From an uncultured Clostridia bacterium (GTDB taxonomy: Bacteria; Bacillota; Clostridia; Oscillospirales; Oscillospiraceae), in NCBI GenBank assembly GCA_946186375.1, contig CAMHMZ010000001.1:248001-312000 (forward strand): 64,000 bases of DNA, written 5' to 3'. Made by a program: the position numbers and the translations under genes. The notes under the pieces were generated by a model. The model was not told where the DNA came from. It did not search any database and saw only the letters and a list, made by a program, of their open reading frames with translations. Positions 25,995 through 33,774 of the stretch are shown here, one piece after another. Each line of letters begins with the position of its first letter. Within the stretch, counting starts at the first letter, position 1.

Positions 25995-26033
25995 ATGTGC
26001 CGTCGGCCGGCAAGACTTGGTACATATGGGTGA
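25995..26033 (+). CDS. possible 12-residue leader peptide
   Basis: ATG 25995 has AAAGGGG at the right distance; it encodes MCRRPARLGTYG and stops six bases before the next gene's ATG. The real ribosome site and position suggest a translated leader peptide, perhaps coupling or regulating the downstream gene. Too short to prove from sequence. Confidence 0.35.
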   Translation: MCRRPARLGTYG

Positions 26034-26039
26034 GACTAT

Positions 26040-26480
26040 ATGAAGAAGTTTATCAGTATTATGCTTTCGCTGCTCCTGGCTTTCTCTTTCTGCACCGTTG
26101 TTTTCGCGTCCAGCGAGATGCCCGAGGTTTCTGTTGAGTCTGAGGGTATTGAGGCCGAAATCGTAGAATCTGAAGCCGAAGAGGCTGAAGACGAGATCGC
26201 TGATGTTCTGGATGTCGCCGAGGCCGAAGAGGCTGAGGGTGAAGAGGAAGACGCCGAGATGGAAGGCGAAGACGCTGATCTTGCCGAAGACGCTGAAGAC
26301 GCCGAAGAGGCTGAAGACGTCGTTGAAGAAGCCGAAGAAGAGCCGGAGCAGGAAAGTGCTCCGCGCATGCCCGCGAGTGTGCGTGCTCTCATCGTCGCCG
26401 TTGTCCTTATCGGATTTGGCGTTGTTGTCATTGCTCTCGGCAACAAGCGCATGAAGCCGAACGCTGGCGATAAAAAGTAA
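26040..26480 (+). CDS. secreted acidic protein with C-terminal membrane anchor (146 aa)
   Basis: Signal peptide (1-23, ends VVFASSE), a Glu/Asp/Ala-rich low-complexity middle of about 80 residues, then one membrane helix (VRALIVAVVLIGFGVVVIAL) and a basic tail. There is no LPxTG. It resembles the acidic linkers of the large adhesins here but stands alone. It may act as an extended surface spacer or cation-binding polymer; function unknown. Confidence 0.7.
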   Translation: MKKFISIMLSLLLAFSFCTVVFASSEMPEVSVESEGIEAEIVESEAEEAEDEIADVLDVAEAEEAEGEEEDAEMEGEDADLAEDAEDAEEAEDVVEEAEEEPEQESAPRMPASVRALIVAVVLIGFGVVVIALGNKRMKPNAGDKK

Positions 26481-26500
26481 GGCCAAACAGAAGGTTTAAG

Positions 26501-26540
26501 GCCGCGGCCTGGAAATTCCAAGCCGCGGCTTTTGTCTGTT
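26501..26540 (+). terminator. rho-independent terminator
   Basis: Stem GCCGCGGC / GCCGCGGC extended by TGGAA / TTCCA, then TTTTGTCTGTTTTT. Confidence 0.8.
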
Positions 26541-26664
26541 TTTCTTCATAGCATTGTTTCATTAATGCATCAAAAAATTCACGAGCACTCCAAAACGCAA
26601 AGAAAGGGCGGTGAACGGCAATCCTTGCTAAGCTGAACAAACATCAGATTAGTGTTTGCCTTGT

Positions 26665-29193
26665 ATGGACGAAAACAAACAGAACAATTTAAAACCGTTG
26701 TGCACCGAAAACAATGTTGTCCACGAAACTTATTATGGGCGGATCCACAGGGCACAGTTCAAGGTCGGCGGGGAAGTGAAGGCATGGGACATCATGCATA
26801 TCGAGATCCCGTTCAACCCTCAGAAAGAAGCCGAACTTATGCGCAGGTTTGGGTTGGAGCGAGATGATCTCGGAGAGTTTTACAAGCACTTCTCCCAGGC
26901 CGTTATCAACCATGTTCGGGTTAATAAAGCAGCCCTGTTAAAAGACGAGAACGGGCAAGTGGCTAAGTCGGTCGTTAGATATAATGCGGTAAGAACATTC
27001 AAGCGTTTTGACAAAGAAGGCCATCCTGAAGGAACTGATATTTATTTTATTTCAGAGCCGATGGAACCGTTCACGAAATCCGACATGTTCGCGCTGGATA
27101 AGCTTACGGTGAAGAGCATAGACCAGATCGCACTGCGGCTTATGCAGACGCTGAAGACGATGAACGACCGCGGATTGACGCTTGGCGGCATTGATCTCGA
27201 TTCTTACTATTTGGTGGATGATCCTGCATCCGGGAAGAAGTTTCTGAAAGCCGGCTATTTCTTTTATGGCTCAGCTGACGGTCTTGGCGCGGATGAATAC
27301 ACACAGGACATTGCGCCGTTCATCAGCGAGAATATCGCATCAAACACGAACGCTCAGAACAGGCAGAGCGACATGTATATGCTCTGCAAGTTACTATGGG
27401 GCTTGTACAGTGGCTGTCATTATACTGTTCCGGGAGATCTTTCCAAGGCTCCGGTATATGCATCACAGGAGATCAGTGATGCTTTGTATGCCGGCTTAAC
27501 GTATGACGAAGGTGCTTATAAGCGTCTAAACGCAGCTATCCGCGCTCATATAAAGCAGATCGAAAGCGGTGCGTTAGAAGATAAGAGCGTTGAGGTTGAA
27601 AGGCCGTACTACCTGGACCTGCCGCTGCCTGAGTTAAGGTATGTGGAACCTGAAGAGACACCGGACGAACAAACTGATGCAGACCAGGATGAAACAAAGA
27701 AGAAACGCAAGCCAAGGAAAGGCTCATTCATTTTCCTAGGAATCGTCCTTATCGCGCTCGCTGCCGCACTTTATTCTCCGATAAAGTACCTGGTGGAATC
27801 ACGGAGGAACATGCCTGAGCAGCCCGCAAATACGGAAATAGAAAAAGATGACAGCATGAGCAGTAAGAGCGACCTGTACATCCTCAACGGAACCGTTGTG
27901 AATAGTTCTGGAATGCCCGTATCTGTTTGCGAGTTAGATGGGGACGGCAACATCGTCTACCTGGCTGCAGTTGGATATGAAGACAACCGCGCCATCTTAT
28001 ACGACAAGGATCATTGTGTAGACTACGTTGTCGCAGATGACTGTAAGCCGTCCTTCACGCAGACCTACTTCGGCGTAGATGAAGAAGACTATCTGATCCT
28101 CAAAGAGGGCGTCGCAGACCTTAGAGGCGAGAAGCTGAAATTTAAGGGTGACGGACAAACGACTGAGATTTCGGCAAAATTGATCGATAAATACAAAATC
28201 GACGAATCAACGAACATTTTGCTGAAAGACAGCAAAGGAAACGACGTTATTGCCTTTGTGCGCAAGGTCGACGCGACAGCATCAGATAAGTCGGCGCATT
28301 ATTTCGCAATGGAGAACGAAAACGTGACGCTGCGAGACCTGATGCGTGTAAAAGGCGAGTGGTGGTATGATGTGTTCTTGACTGTATCGCCAAAAGACGT
28401 CACAAACAAGAAGTTCAAGCTGACGACGGATGATGAAAACGCTTTGGTGTTCGCCGTTCCGGACGGGGAGGAATACCTGCTTTCCCGCGCATTAAATGTA
28501 ACTGTCAACAAGAGCGGAAGAGCCGAGTTCACTGTGCTCGGGATGCTGGAAGGGCGCTTCACATTTACGGTCGAATCCGATGATGGATTGTACAAGAAAA
28601 AATTCGCTCTGACATTTGAGCCAGATATGGAAGCGCTGCCAGCAGAGAACCAGTCAGAAACAGAAGAGCCTGGTGAGGATGAACAGCCAGCCGTGACTGA
28701 AGAGCCGGTACAGCCAACAGAGACTCCTGCTGTGGTTATTGAGACGATGCCTCCGACGGACACGCCGGTTCCGGCAGAAACGACGACTCCGGTAGAAACC
28801 CCGAAGCCAACACCTACGCCGTGGCCAACGCAGCGCCCTGTGGAGACTATCGTTATAACGCCAACTCCTGCTCCTGCCCAGACACAAACGCCGGTCAATC
28901 CTCCGGCGCCGTCATCGACGCCGTACCAGCCGGTCGAAACAGAATTTGAGCCGACGTTCACGATCGATAAGAAGAAGGTTTCTTTGGCGATAGGAGAAGA
29001 AACAACGCTTTATCCATCAGAATCTTTCATCGTCAAAAAGATCGATCCGCTGGATGTAATAGATGCGCAGAACACGAACGGCGTTCTGACGGTCAAGGGT
29101 TTGAAGGCTGGAACGTGCAAGATCACGCTGTCCTGCACACATGTGGATCTGTTAGGCAAAGAGCTGACGATCACCATAACGGTCAAAAAATAG
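26665..29193 (+). CDS. membrane pseudokinase with Big2-like ectodomain (842 aa)
   Basis: Start ATG 26665 (TTG 26656 also possible); neither has a clear ribosome site. Residues 20-300 look like a Ser/Thr-kinase fold: MQTLKTMNDRGLTLGGIDLDSYYL sits where the HRD catalytic loop should be, without its His and catalytic Asp, no DFG is seen, and SDMYMLCKLLWGLYSG matches the kinase F-helix. Then a KKKRKPRK stop-transfer, one membrane helix (353-377), a novel extracellular part, a Pro/Thr-rich stalk (656-759) and a C-terminal Big2-like domain (763-842). Probably a signalling or scaffold pseudokinase rather than an enzyme. Confidence 0.75.
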   Translation: MDENKQNNLKPLCTENNVVHETYYGRIHRAQFKVGGEVKAWDIMHIEIPFNPQKEAELMRRFGLERDDLGEFYKHFSQAVINHVRVNKAALLKDENGQVAKSVVRYNAVRTFKRFDKEGHPEGTDIYFISEPMEPFTKSDMFALDKLTVKSIDQIALRLMQTLKTMNDRGLTLGGIDLDSYYLVDDPASGKKFLKAGYFFYGSADGLGADEYTQDIAPFISENIASNTNAQNRQSDMYMLCKLLWGLYSGCHYTVPGDLSKAPVYASQEISDALYAGLTYDEGAYKRLNAAIRAHIKQIESGALEDKSVEVERPYYLDLPLPELRYVEPEETPDEQTDADQDETKKKRKPRKGSFIFLGIVLIALAAALYSPIKYLVESRRNMPEQPANTEIEKDDSMSSKSDLYILNGTVVNSSGMPVSVCELDGDGNIVYLAAVGYEDNRAILYDKDHCVDYVVADDCKPSFTQTYFGVDEEDYLILKEGVADLRGEKLKFKGDGQTTEISAKLIDKYKIDESTNILLKDSKGNDVIAFVRKVDATASDKSAHYFAMENENVTLRDLMRVKGEWWYDVFLTVSPKDVTNKKFKLTTDDENALVFAVPDGEEYLLSRALNVTVNKSGRAEFTVLGMLEGRFTFTVESDDGLYKKKFALTFEPDMEALPAENQSETEEPGEDEQPAVTEEPVQPTETPAVVIETMPPTDTPVPAETTTPVETPKPTPTPWPTQRPVETIVITPTPAPAQTQTPVNPPAPSSTPYQPVETEFEPTFTIDKKKVSLAIGEETTLYPSESFIVKKIDPLDVIDAQNTNGVLTVKGLKAGTCKITLSCTHVDLLGKELTITITVKK

Positions 29194-29195
29194 AT

Positions 29196-29231
29196 ATACG
29201 GGCTGCCAAAAATGGCGGCCCGTATTTTTTC
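29196..29231 (+). terminator. rho-independent terminator
   Basis: Twelve-base stem ATACGGGCTGCC / GGCGGCCCGTAT with a six-base loop and a T6 tail right after the pseudokinase stop. Confidence 0.85.
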
Positions 29232-29255
29232 TGTGACACAGGTTCGGCAAAAAAG

Positions 29256-29283
29256 TTGACAGTGAACAAGACCGCCGTAAAAC
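29256..29283 (+). promoter_or_regulatory. promoter of the candidate large RNA
   Basis: TTGACA, 16-base spacer, TAAAAC. It starts 25 bases after a terminator and faces about 790 bases with no credible gene. Confidence 0.6.
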
Positions 29284-29289
29284 CGGATT

Positions 29290-30067
29290 GTAGATGTAGA
29301 AGACTATGACGTAGGCCAAGCCAAAGTGCTTGGTCTCGTATTGTGGACTTTGATTTCTGCCGCGCGGGCAAAAGCTTTCAAACCATGTACCGATGAGACA
29401 AAGTTTCTCAAAGGGATAGCGTTTGTCTGCACAGCGCGCGCGTTTGTGAAGGGCAGGACCTAGACTGTTATCGGTCTGGTTCCAAAAGAGAATGGATCTT
29501 GTGTTGCCAGGCATCGCAAAAGCGGTGTTCCGCGACACAAAGAACCATTTGGCCCGTTAAATAATTTTTTAAAGAAGAAAGGAGCTGGCAACTGGGGTGC
29601 AGTTGCGATAGCTCTTAACAATGGGCCAATATGCCCAATCGTGGCGGACGATGATGACGCCGACGCTCTGCCGGTTCCGCCAATAGCAGAGATACCTTTT
29701 TGTGTGCAAACGAAAGGCACACTTGACAGAGTCGGGCCTTTCAGAAGCAAGGGTGATCCCCCTGGTTCCTGGTGTGCTGTCACACATCACGACCAAAGGA
29801 TCCGCAACAGTGCAATGATTCCGAACGGACTGATCACCTGTTTGGATGAAGTGCGTTATTGTGTCTGAAATGAGGGCGGCATGACCGCCCTCGTTCAGCC
29901 GAACCGGTACAGATATATTTGCTGTATCCTTTGGCTTGAATATAGCCGCCATCAGCCAGATGAGCGGCAAAAAATAGCTTGTAGGGGATCCCTACCATCC
30001 TGCTGCAAGCAAGCCTTTCTCCTTGGTAGGGAAGGGCTGAAACTATTTTAGCCCCTCCTGAGAGGGG
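29290..30067 (+). ncRNA. candidate large structured RNA (about 0.78 kb)
   Basis: No ORF here has a start codon with a ribosome site. Instead there are many local stems: CCAAGC/GCTTGG (29316-29333), GCAACTG/CAGTTGC (29588-29606), GAGGGCGG/CCGCCCTC inside CTGAA/TTCAG (29865-29898), GCTTG/CAAGC around GTAGGG/CCTAC (29977-30010), GGGCT/AGCCC (30034-30054) and CCCCTC/GAGGGG (30052-30067). A promoter precedes it and a gene with its own ribosome site follows. Size and setting fit ornate RNAs such as ROOL or GOLLD, but I cannot confirm a class by sequence. Confidence 0.5.
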
Positions 30068-30082
30068 AGAAAGGAGGACGTT

Positions 30083-30625
30083 ATGAGGCGTCCGACCAAT
30101 AAGTTCTGGGATACTCCGGAAACGGAGTATATCGGAAACGTCGGTGAGTGGACGATCTGGGACTGCACGCACTTCAAAGAGCGCGCGACAGACAGGGTAG
30201 AAAGCTGTTCCGAAGAAGAGGCGCGTTTCAAGGCGCAAACAATCTTTGCGGCGTGCCTTGAATCGCTCCTGCCCATCGGCGTTTTCATGTCTTATGCGAA
30301 AGCAAAGGCATGGACGCTGAACAGGTCCACCATGGAGTGGACCAAAGCGCGTTTCGAAATCAGGGATCAGATCAACCATCTGGCCTTTATTTTCGAGATG
30401 CGATTTGACCTTCACGAGGTCTATCTCGTGACGGTCATGAATCCACAGGGGAGAGTTGATGTAGCCATTAAAAGTGGTGTAATCAGCTTCGACATCGCCC
30501 CGATGGAGGAAGCTGCGGAAGGATTATACACTTCCGTGGTTACCATGCGGGATTGGCTATCCACCTCCTGCAAGACGGTGGCATCAGCTGCGGTCGACGC
30601 CTCCGGGATCCTGTGGGAGGAATAA
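30083..30625 (+). CDS. hypothetical protein (180 aa)
   Basis: AAAGGAGG precedes ATG 30083. No family recognised. The N-terminal half is helical and acidic; the middle alternates strands (FEMRFDLHEVYLVTVMNPQGRVDVAI), and the end is SAAVDASGILWEE. It directly follows the candidate structured RNA and may share its transcript. Confidence 0.65.
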   Translation: MRRPTNKFWDTPETEYIGNVGEWTIWDCTHFKERATDRVESCSEEEARFKAQTIFAACLESLLPIGVFMSYAKAKAWTLNRSTMEWTKARFEIRDQINHLAFIFEMRFDLHEVYLVTVMNPQGRVDVAIKSGVISFDIAPMEEAAEGLYTSVVTMRDWLSTSCKTVASAAVDASGILWEE

Positions 30626-30630
30626 AGGAA

Positions 30631-30664
30631 AAACGCCGTTGAGAGCAAAATCTCGACGGCGTTT
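30631..30664. terminator. bidirectional terminator
   Basis: Fourteen-base stem AAACGCCGTTGAGA / TCTCGACGGCGTTT (one wobble) between convergent genes, with A and T runs on both sides. Confidence 0.85.
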
Positions 30665-30680
30665 TTGACCAATCTTGCTT

Positions 30681-31253
30681 TTATGTGTTCTTTTCGCAGT
30701 TAGCATACTCTGCTGCGCTAATAATAGTTACTTTGTCCACATTCTCACTTAATTCTTGGGCGTTATTCTTTACTCCCTCAAACAGCACAAGTTCAACGTT
30801 TCTCCCCAAATCCTTTAGTATTTTTGTCACGCCCACAAAATCAGCATCTCGAGATGCTAATATCGCTATATCAAAGCTGTGATTGAATGCATGTAACAGC
30901 ATTTCAACAGCAATATTAACATCAGTCCCCTTGTCTGTTTGCGTTGTAATTGTATCTGTAATTGCTTCACCACAAGACTTACATACAATACTGTATTTCT
31001 GTAGATCAATGGTTTTATTTTGAAGGCGCCCTGTTTTTACCTCAACATAAGGAAGCTTGTTTATCTGCTGAAGAAAATAAGTATTGCTCGATGTCTCAGA
31101 AGTAAAATAGTACGTTCGAATAAAATCTACGTCAGAATACTTTGACTTAATCAACTCAATATACTTCTGGATATCCATCTGGCTTTCTGGATGGACTTTA
31201 TTCCAATCAAAAAACACATTGCTTCCATCAATGAAAATCATTCCTTGCTTCAT
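30681..31253 (-). CDS. NYN-domain (LabA-like) protein (190 aa)
   Basis: Reverse strand, ATG 31253 after GAGGA. PIN/NYN nuclease signatures: IFIDGSNVFFDW (first Asp), KGTDVNIAVEML (Lys-Gly-x-Asp), and DIAILASRDADFVG (Ser-x-Asp-x-Asp), i.e. the acidic metal-binding set expected of an RNase. A CKSC pair is inserted between strands. The gene is much more AT-rich than its surroundings and has the most consensus-like promoter in the window, which suggests recent acquisition. It could act in RNA decay, defence or a toxin role. Confidence 0.85.
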   Translation of the reverse strand: MKQGMIFIDGSNVFFDWNKVHPESQMDIQKYIELIKSKYSDVDFIRTYYFTSETSSNTYFLQQINKLPYVEVKTGRLQNKTIDLQKYSIVCKSCGEAITDTITTQTDKGTDVNIAVEMLLHAFNHSFDIAILASRDADFVGVTKILKDLGRNVELVLFEGVKNNAQELSENVDKVTIISAAEYANCEKNT

Positions 31254-31285
31254 TGCACATTCCTCATATTGCAATATAGAAATTA

Positions 31286-31308
31286 ACCCATCGTTTCTAA
31301 CGATGGGT
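31286..31308 (-). promoter_or_regulatory. hairpin in the 5' leader of the NYN gene
   Basis: Perfect ten-base stem ACCCATCGTT / AACGATGGGT with a three-base loop, between the promoter and the NYN start. Could be a regulatory leader or a self-cut site of the nuclease. Confidence 0.6.
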
Positions 31309-31356
31309 GAGATTATTTCATGGCATACTAGAGCACCATGGATTTAATTCGTTTAT

Positions 31357-31385
31357 ATTATACACATCATTTGACGGTTTGTCAA
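31357..31385 (-). promoter_or_regulatory. consensus sigma-A promoter of the NYN gene
   Basis: Minus strand TTGACA, 17-base spacer, TATAAT: a full consensus match. It implies a leader of about 95 bases. Confidence 0.8.
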
Positions 31386-31442
31386 TAAAAACAGAACTAC
31401 AAATAAACTCATCCTGTTCATAATTTCCGCTGTATAAAAACG

Positions 31443-31475
31443 AAAAAGGAAGACCACAAATGGCCTTCCTTTTTT
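31443..31475 (-). terminator. terminator of the reverse-strand 120-aa gene
   Basis: AAAAAGGAAG / CTTCCTTTTT arms with an inner CCA/TGG pair around a CAAA loop; it overlaps the stop codon at 31474. Confidence 0.8.
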
Positions 31476-31836
31476 ATTTTGAGTGAGGAACGACCCCGTT
31501 GAAATTTGTGAGGTCTAGGTCTGTGCCTTTTGCCCATGCGTCAGCATATAGGCTTGCGATCTGTTCGATTACGGTGTTGCGGTCGGACGTGCCGACTGCT
31601 TCCGGGTAAATATTGAGAAATTCTTCTGCTACCAGGCGGCCAGCTTCCTTTTCGGCATTAAGGTCTTCCGATGTGATGGTTTCTGGCAGGGGAGTGTCGT
31701 TGTCAATTTCAATCCCGAAGTCAGGGAAATGAATTGTTCTGTTTACAAGCGACTGAACGGGGACTTCCATGGTGACTTCGAGACCGTCAATAATGCGGGT
31801 CTTTCTGACAGTTACAGAGATGATTTCGTCTTTCAT
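31474..31836 (-). CDS. acidic hypothetical protein (120 aa)
   Basis: Reverse strand, ATG 31836 with AAAGGAC upstream. Beta-strand start (MKDEIISVTVRKTRIIDGLEV) then helices. No recognised family, signal or membrane helix. It is monocistronic with its own promoter, a structured leader and a terminator. Confidence 0.65.
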   Translation of the reverse strand: MKDEIISVTVRKTRIIDGLEVTMEVPVQSLVNRTIHFPDFGIEIDNDTPLPETITSEDLNAEKEAGRLVAEEFLNIYPEAVGTSDRNTVIEQIASLYADAWAKGTDLDLTNFNGVVPHSK

Positions 31837-31862
31837 TGTTTTTGTCCTTTCTTGAAAGAAAA

Positions 31863-31903
31863 TATGCGAAACAGTGCGGTCGTTAGGCCGCATATTTCGC
31901 ATA
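31863..31903 (-). promoter_or_regulatory. nested inverted repeat in a 5' leader
   Basis: Outer arms TATGCGAAA / TTTCGCATA (perfect, nine bases) enclose inner arms TGCGG / CCGCA. It lies between the promoter and the ATG of the 120-aa gene, so it is either an RNA switch-like stem or an operator. Confidence 0.6.
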
Positions 31904-31929
31904 CCGTAATCTGATTTATTTCTGTATAT

Positions 31930-31958
31930 AATTTACCAAATGCGGTTCCATTTGTCAA
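31930..31958 (-). promoter_or_regulatory. promoter of the 120-aa gene
   Basis: Minus strand TTGACA, 17-base spacer, TAAATT. Confidence 0.6.
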
Positions 31959-32079
31959 GGCAATTTCTGATAAAAAAAACCGCTGGCGTATTTTTACGAC
32001 CTTTTGTTAGTATTGCGAGTGACAAGCGTGCCGCAGATTGGATCACTCAAGAACGGCGCGCGCCATAGTATATGGACCG

Positions 32080-32108
32080 TTGACGTTTTTGAGGCACGAA
32101 GGTAAGTA
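32080..32108 (+). promoter_or_regulatory. promoter giving a near-leaderless mRNA
   Basis: TTGACG, 17-base spacer, TAAGTA. The expected start of transcription falls at or next to ATG 32115. Confidence 0.5.
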
Positions 32109-32114
32109 TGCTAT

Positions 32115-32483
32115 ATGAACATAGAAACACGCACAAACAACAAAAAACATTACGCGACCCCACCGCGAAAAAAGTCGGGTAAGAAACAGCGTTCATCCGG
32201 TTTTGCAAGCACAGAGACAGAATTCATCGTTGCTGAATCGCTGGACGGAACGCTGTGGGTTGTTGTGGATACAGAGCCACACAAGAAAGGCGCCGGATCA
32301 AGTCGCCGGTGGCACATAGACAGAGCCTGCGCGAATGGGCAGGTCGTTGTTCAAACGCAAACTTTCGGTTCAAGAATTGCAGCTATCAAAGCTGCGAAAT
32401 GCTTGGCTGATGAATACAACTCGGTTCTTCGCGAGAATGCAGATGTTGCAAATGTATCGGCAAACAACACGCTGGTAAGTTGA
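32115..32483 (+). CDS. basic hypothetical protein (122 aa), probably leaderless
   Basis: No ribosome site before ATG 32115, but a promoter -10 box ends only six bases upstream, so the mRNA is probably leaderless. The N-terminal 35 residues are very basic (KKSGKKQRSS), followed by a small strand-rich domain (LDGTLWVVVDTEPHK) and a helix (RIAAIKAAKCLADEY). Could bind nucleic acid; no family recognised. Its stop overlaps the -35 box of the next promoter. Confidence 0.55.
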   Translation: MNIETRTNNKKHYATPPRKKSGKKQRSSGFASTETEFIVAESLDGTLWVVVDTEPHKKGAGSSRRWHIDRACANGQVVVQTQTFGSRIAAIKAAKCLADEYNSVLRENADVANVSANNTLVS

Positions 32484-32508
32484 CTTGTTTGCCGGTAAAC
32501 AGTAATAA
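32480..32508 (+). promoter_or_regulatory. promoter upstream of an attenuator-like leader
   Basis: TTGACT, 17-base spacer, TAATAA, overlapping the end of the upstream gene. Confidence 0.6.
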
Positions 32509-32521
32509 ACAAATACACACA

Positions 32522-32573
32522 TAGGAGGAAAATGAATACAGTCTGCCGGTTTCGGTAGACTGTGTTTTCTTTT
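32522..32573 (+). terminator. leader terminator overlapping an 8-codon ORF
   Basis: AGGAGG (32523-32528) precedes ATG 32532, encoding MNTVCRFR. An 11-base stem (ACAGTCTGCCG with CGGTAGACTGT, one wobble) starts inside this mini-ORF and is followed by GTTTTCTTTTT. A good ribosome site on an ORF that lies within a terminator suggests attenuation of the downstream gene at 32688. Confidence 0.55.
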
Positions 32574-32687
32574 TGAATATGTATTTTTTCGGACAGACCT
32601 TTGATCATTTCGCGTATAGTCGCGTTTTGTGCGGGTCTGTTTGCTTATATATGTAAGAGAAACATACTACGTGACGAGGAGGGAAAA

Positions 32688-33086
32688 ATGTCACAAAACT
32701 TCTTCGATCGATTCGGATCGCTGGTTGTGAAGCTCTTCGTGAGCTTGTCCTGTGGTGTGATCGCTGCGATGGCGACTGCCGCGTGGTTGTTTTCCGCGAC
32801 CGATTGCTCGGTTGAGGCGGCCCGTTGGGTCGTCACGATCGTGCTGTACGCGACGTTCGCGATTTTGGTAAAGAAGCTAGTCTTTGCTAATGTACGCGTC
32901 AAGCCTCTATTCACTCGCCTCGGCCGCCTTCGTGGACGCCGAGCGAGGATTGCGGCGAACAATGCGTGGTACGAAGAGTACAAACGCAGGAAAGCCGCTG
33001 AATCGTACGCTAAGGCTAACGGCCCGTTTTGCGAAGAGCATTTCGGTGAGCCTGTGCACAAGGAGACGGAGGAGGAAGAGGTGTGA
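32688..33086 (+). CDS. small membrane protein with basic cytoplasmic tail (132 aa)
   Basis: GAGGAGGG before ATG 32688. Two hydrophobic helices (about 13-37 and 43-62) joined by a short loop, then an Arg-rich segment (RLGRLRGRRARIA) and an acidic C-terminus (KETEEEEV). Family unknown. Its stop overlaps the GTG of the dipeptidase gene (GTGA), so the two are translationally coupled. Confidence 0.65.
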   Translation: MSQNFFDRFGSLVVKLFVSLSCGVIAAMATAAWLFSATDCSVEAARWVVTIVLYATFAILVKKLVFANVRVKPLFTRLGRLRGRRARIAANNAWYEEYKRRKAAESYAKANGPFCEEHFGEPVHKETEEEEV

Positions 33087-33754
33087 AAAAGCTACTAGCA
33101 CTGTTTCTGTCCCTGGCGCTGATCGTTATGGCCTGCCCGACCGCTTGCGCAGTCGAAGCGAAGGAGGAAGAGGCGTGGATCTACCTTGAGGAGATACACG
33201 CTGTTGATCTGCAGTCTTATCTACCGAACGCAAGGTTCAACCTGCTGTTCGCGTCAGACCAGAACATCACGGGGCGTGCTTTATATGAAGCACGTCCCAT
33301 TCTGGAGGAGAAGACCGCAAAGAAACTCCTCGCTGCTGCTGAGAAGTTTGCGGAGGATGGATATGGCATCGTGATCTACGACGCCTACCGTCCGATGTCG
33401 GCGCAATGGGAACTATGGGAAATCGTTCGCGACGCAAAGTACATTGCCGATCCGAACGACTGGGGTTCCTGGCATCAGCGTGGCAGAGCCGTCGATATTT
33501 CCCTCTACGACCTGGAAACTGGCGAAGAGTTGGAGATGCCGACGCCGATGCATACGTTTGACGCCAAGGCGAGCCGATTCGGTGACTGCCGCAAGCAGTG
33601 GACCGAAGCCGCGAAGGAAAACTCAGATTATATGACGAGAGTCATGCTGAGCTGCGGTTTCGAAACAATTTCGACGGAATGGTGGCACTTTCAGTACACC
33701 GGTCGCTCCTACAGCCTTCCAACAGATCTCGATCTGAGTTTGGTTGTGAGATAA
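33083..33754 (+). CDS. secreted VanX/DdpX-like D-Ala-D-Ala dipeptidase (223 aa)
   Basis: GTG start coupled to the upstream gene. Signal peptide (1-24). M15D motifs are complete: YDAYRPMSAQ (the VanX Arg), SWHQRGRAVDISL (zinc His and Asp) and STEWWHFQY (catalytic Glu and zinc His). VanX itself is cytoplasmic; a signal peptide points to action on cell-wall peptides outside. No van ligase or regulator is nearby, so a wall-remodelling or nutrient role is more likely than glycopeptide resistance. Confidence 0.85.
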   Translation: MKKLLALFLSLALIVMACPTACAVEAKEEEAWIYLEEIHAVDLQSYLPNARFNLLFASDQNITGRALYEARPILEEKTAKKLLAAAEKFAEDGYGIVIYDAYRPMSAQWELWEIVRDAKYIADPNDWGSWHQRGRAVDISLYDLETGEELEMPTPMHTFDAKASRFGDCRKQWTEAAKENSDYMTRVMLSCGFETISTEWWHFQYTGRSYSLPTDLDLSLVVR

Positions 33755-33774
33755 ACGGAAAGGAGAACAAAATA

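Noticed and set aside
29460-29783. 107-codon reverse ORF in the same region
   Set aside because: No ribosome site, Ser/Pro/Leu-rich artefact composition, no domain seen.
29464-29868. Open frame of about 135 codons on the plus strand in the structured-RNA region
   Set aside because: No ATG, GTG or TTG in its first 59 codons, no ribosome site, and a TAG just before it; stems cross the frame. Kept as RNA, not CDS.
31286-31308. Hairpin as a transposon end
   Set aside because: Only one copy is seen and no transposase is near; it fits better as the leader structure of the NYN gene.
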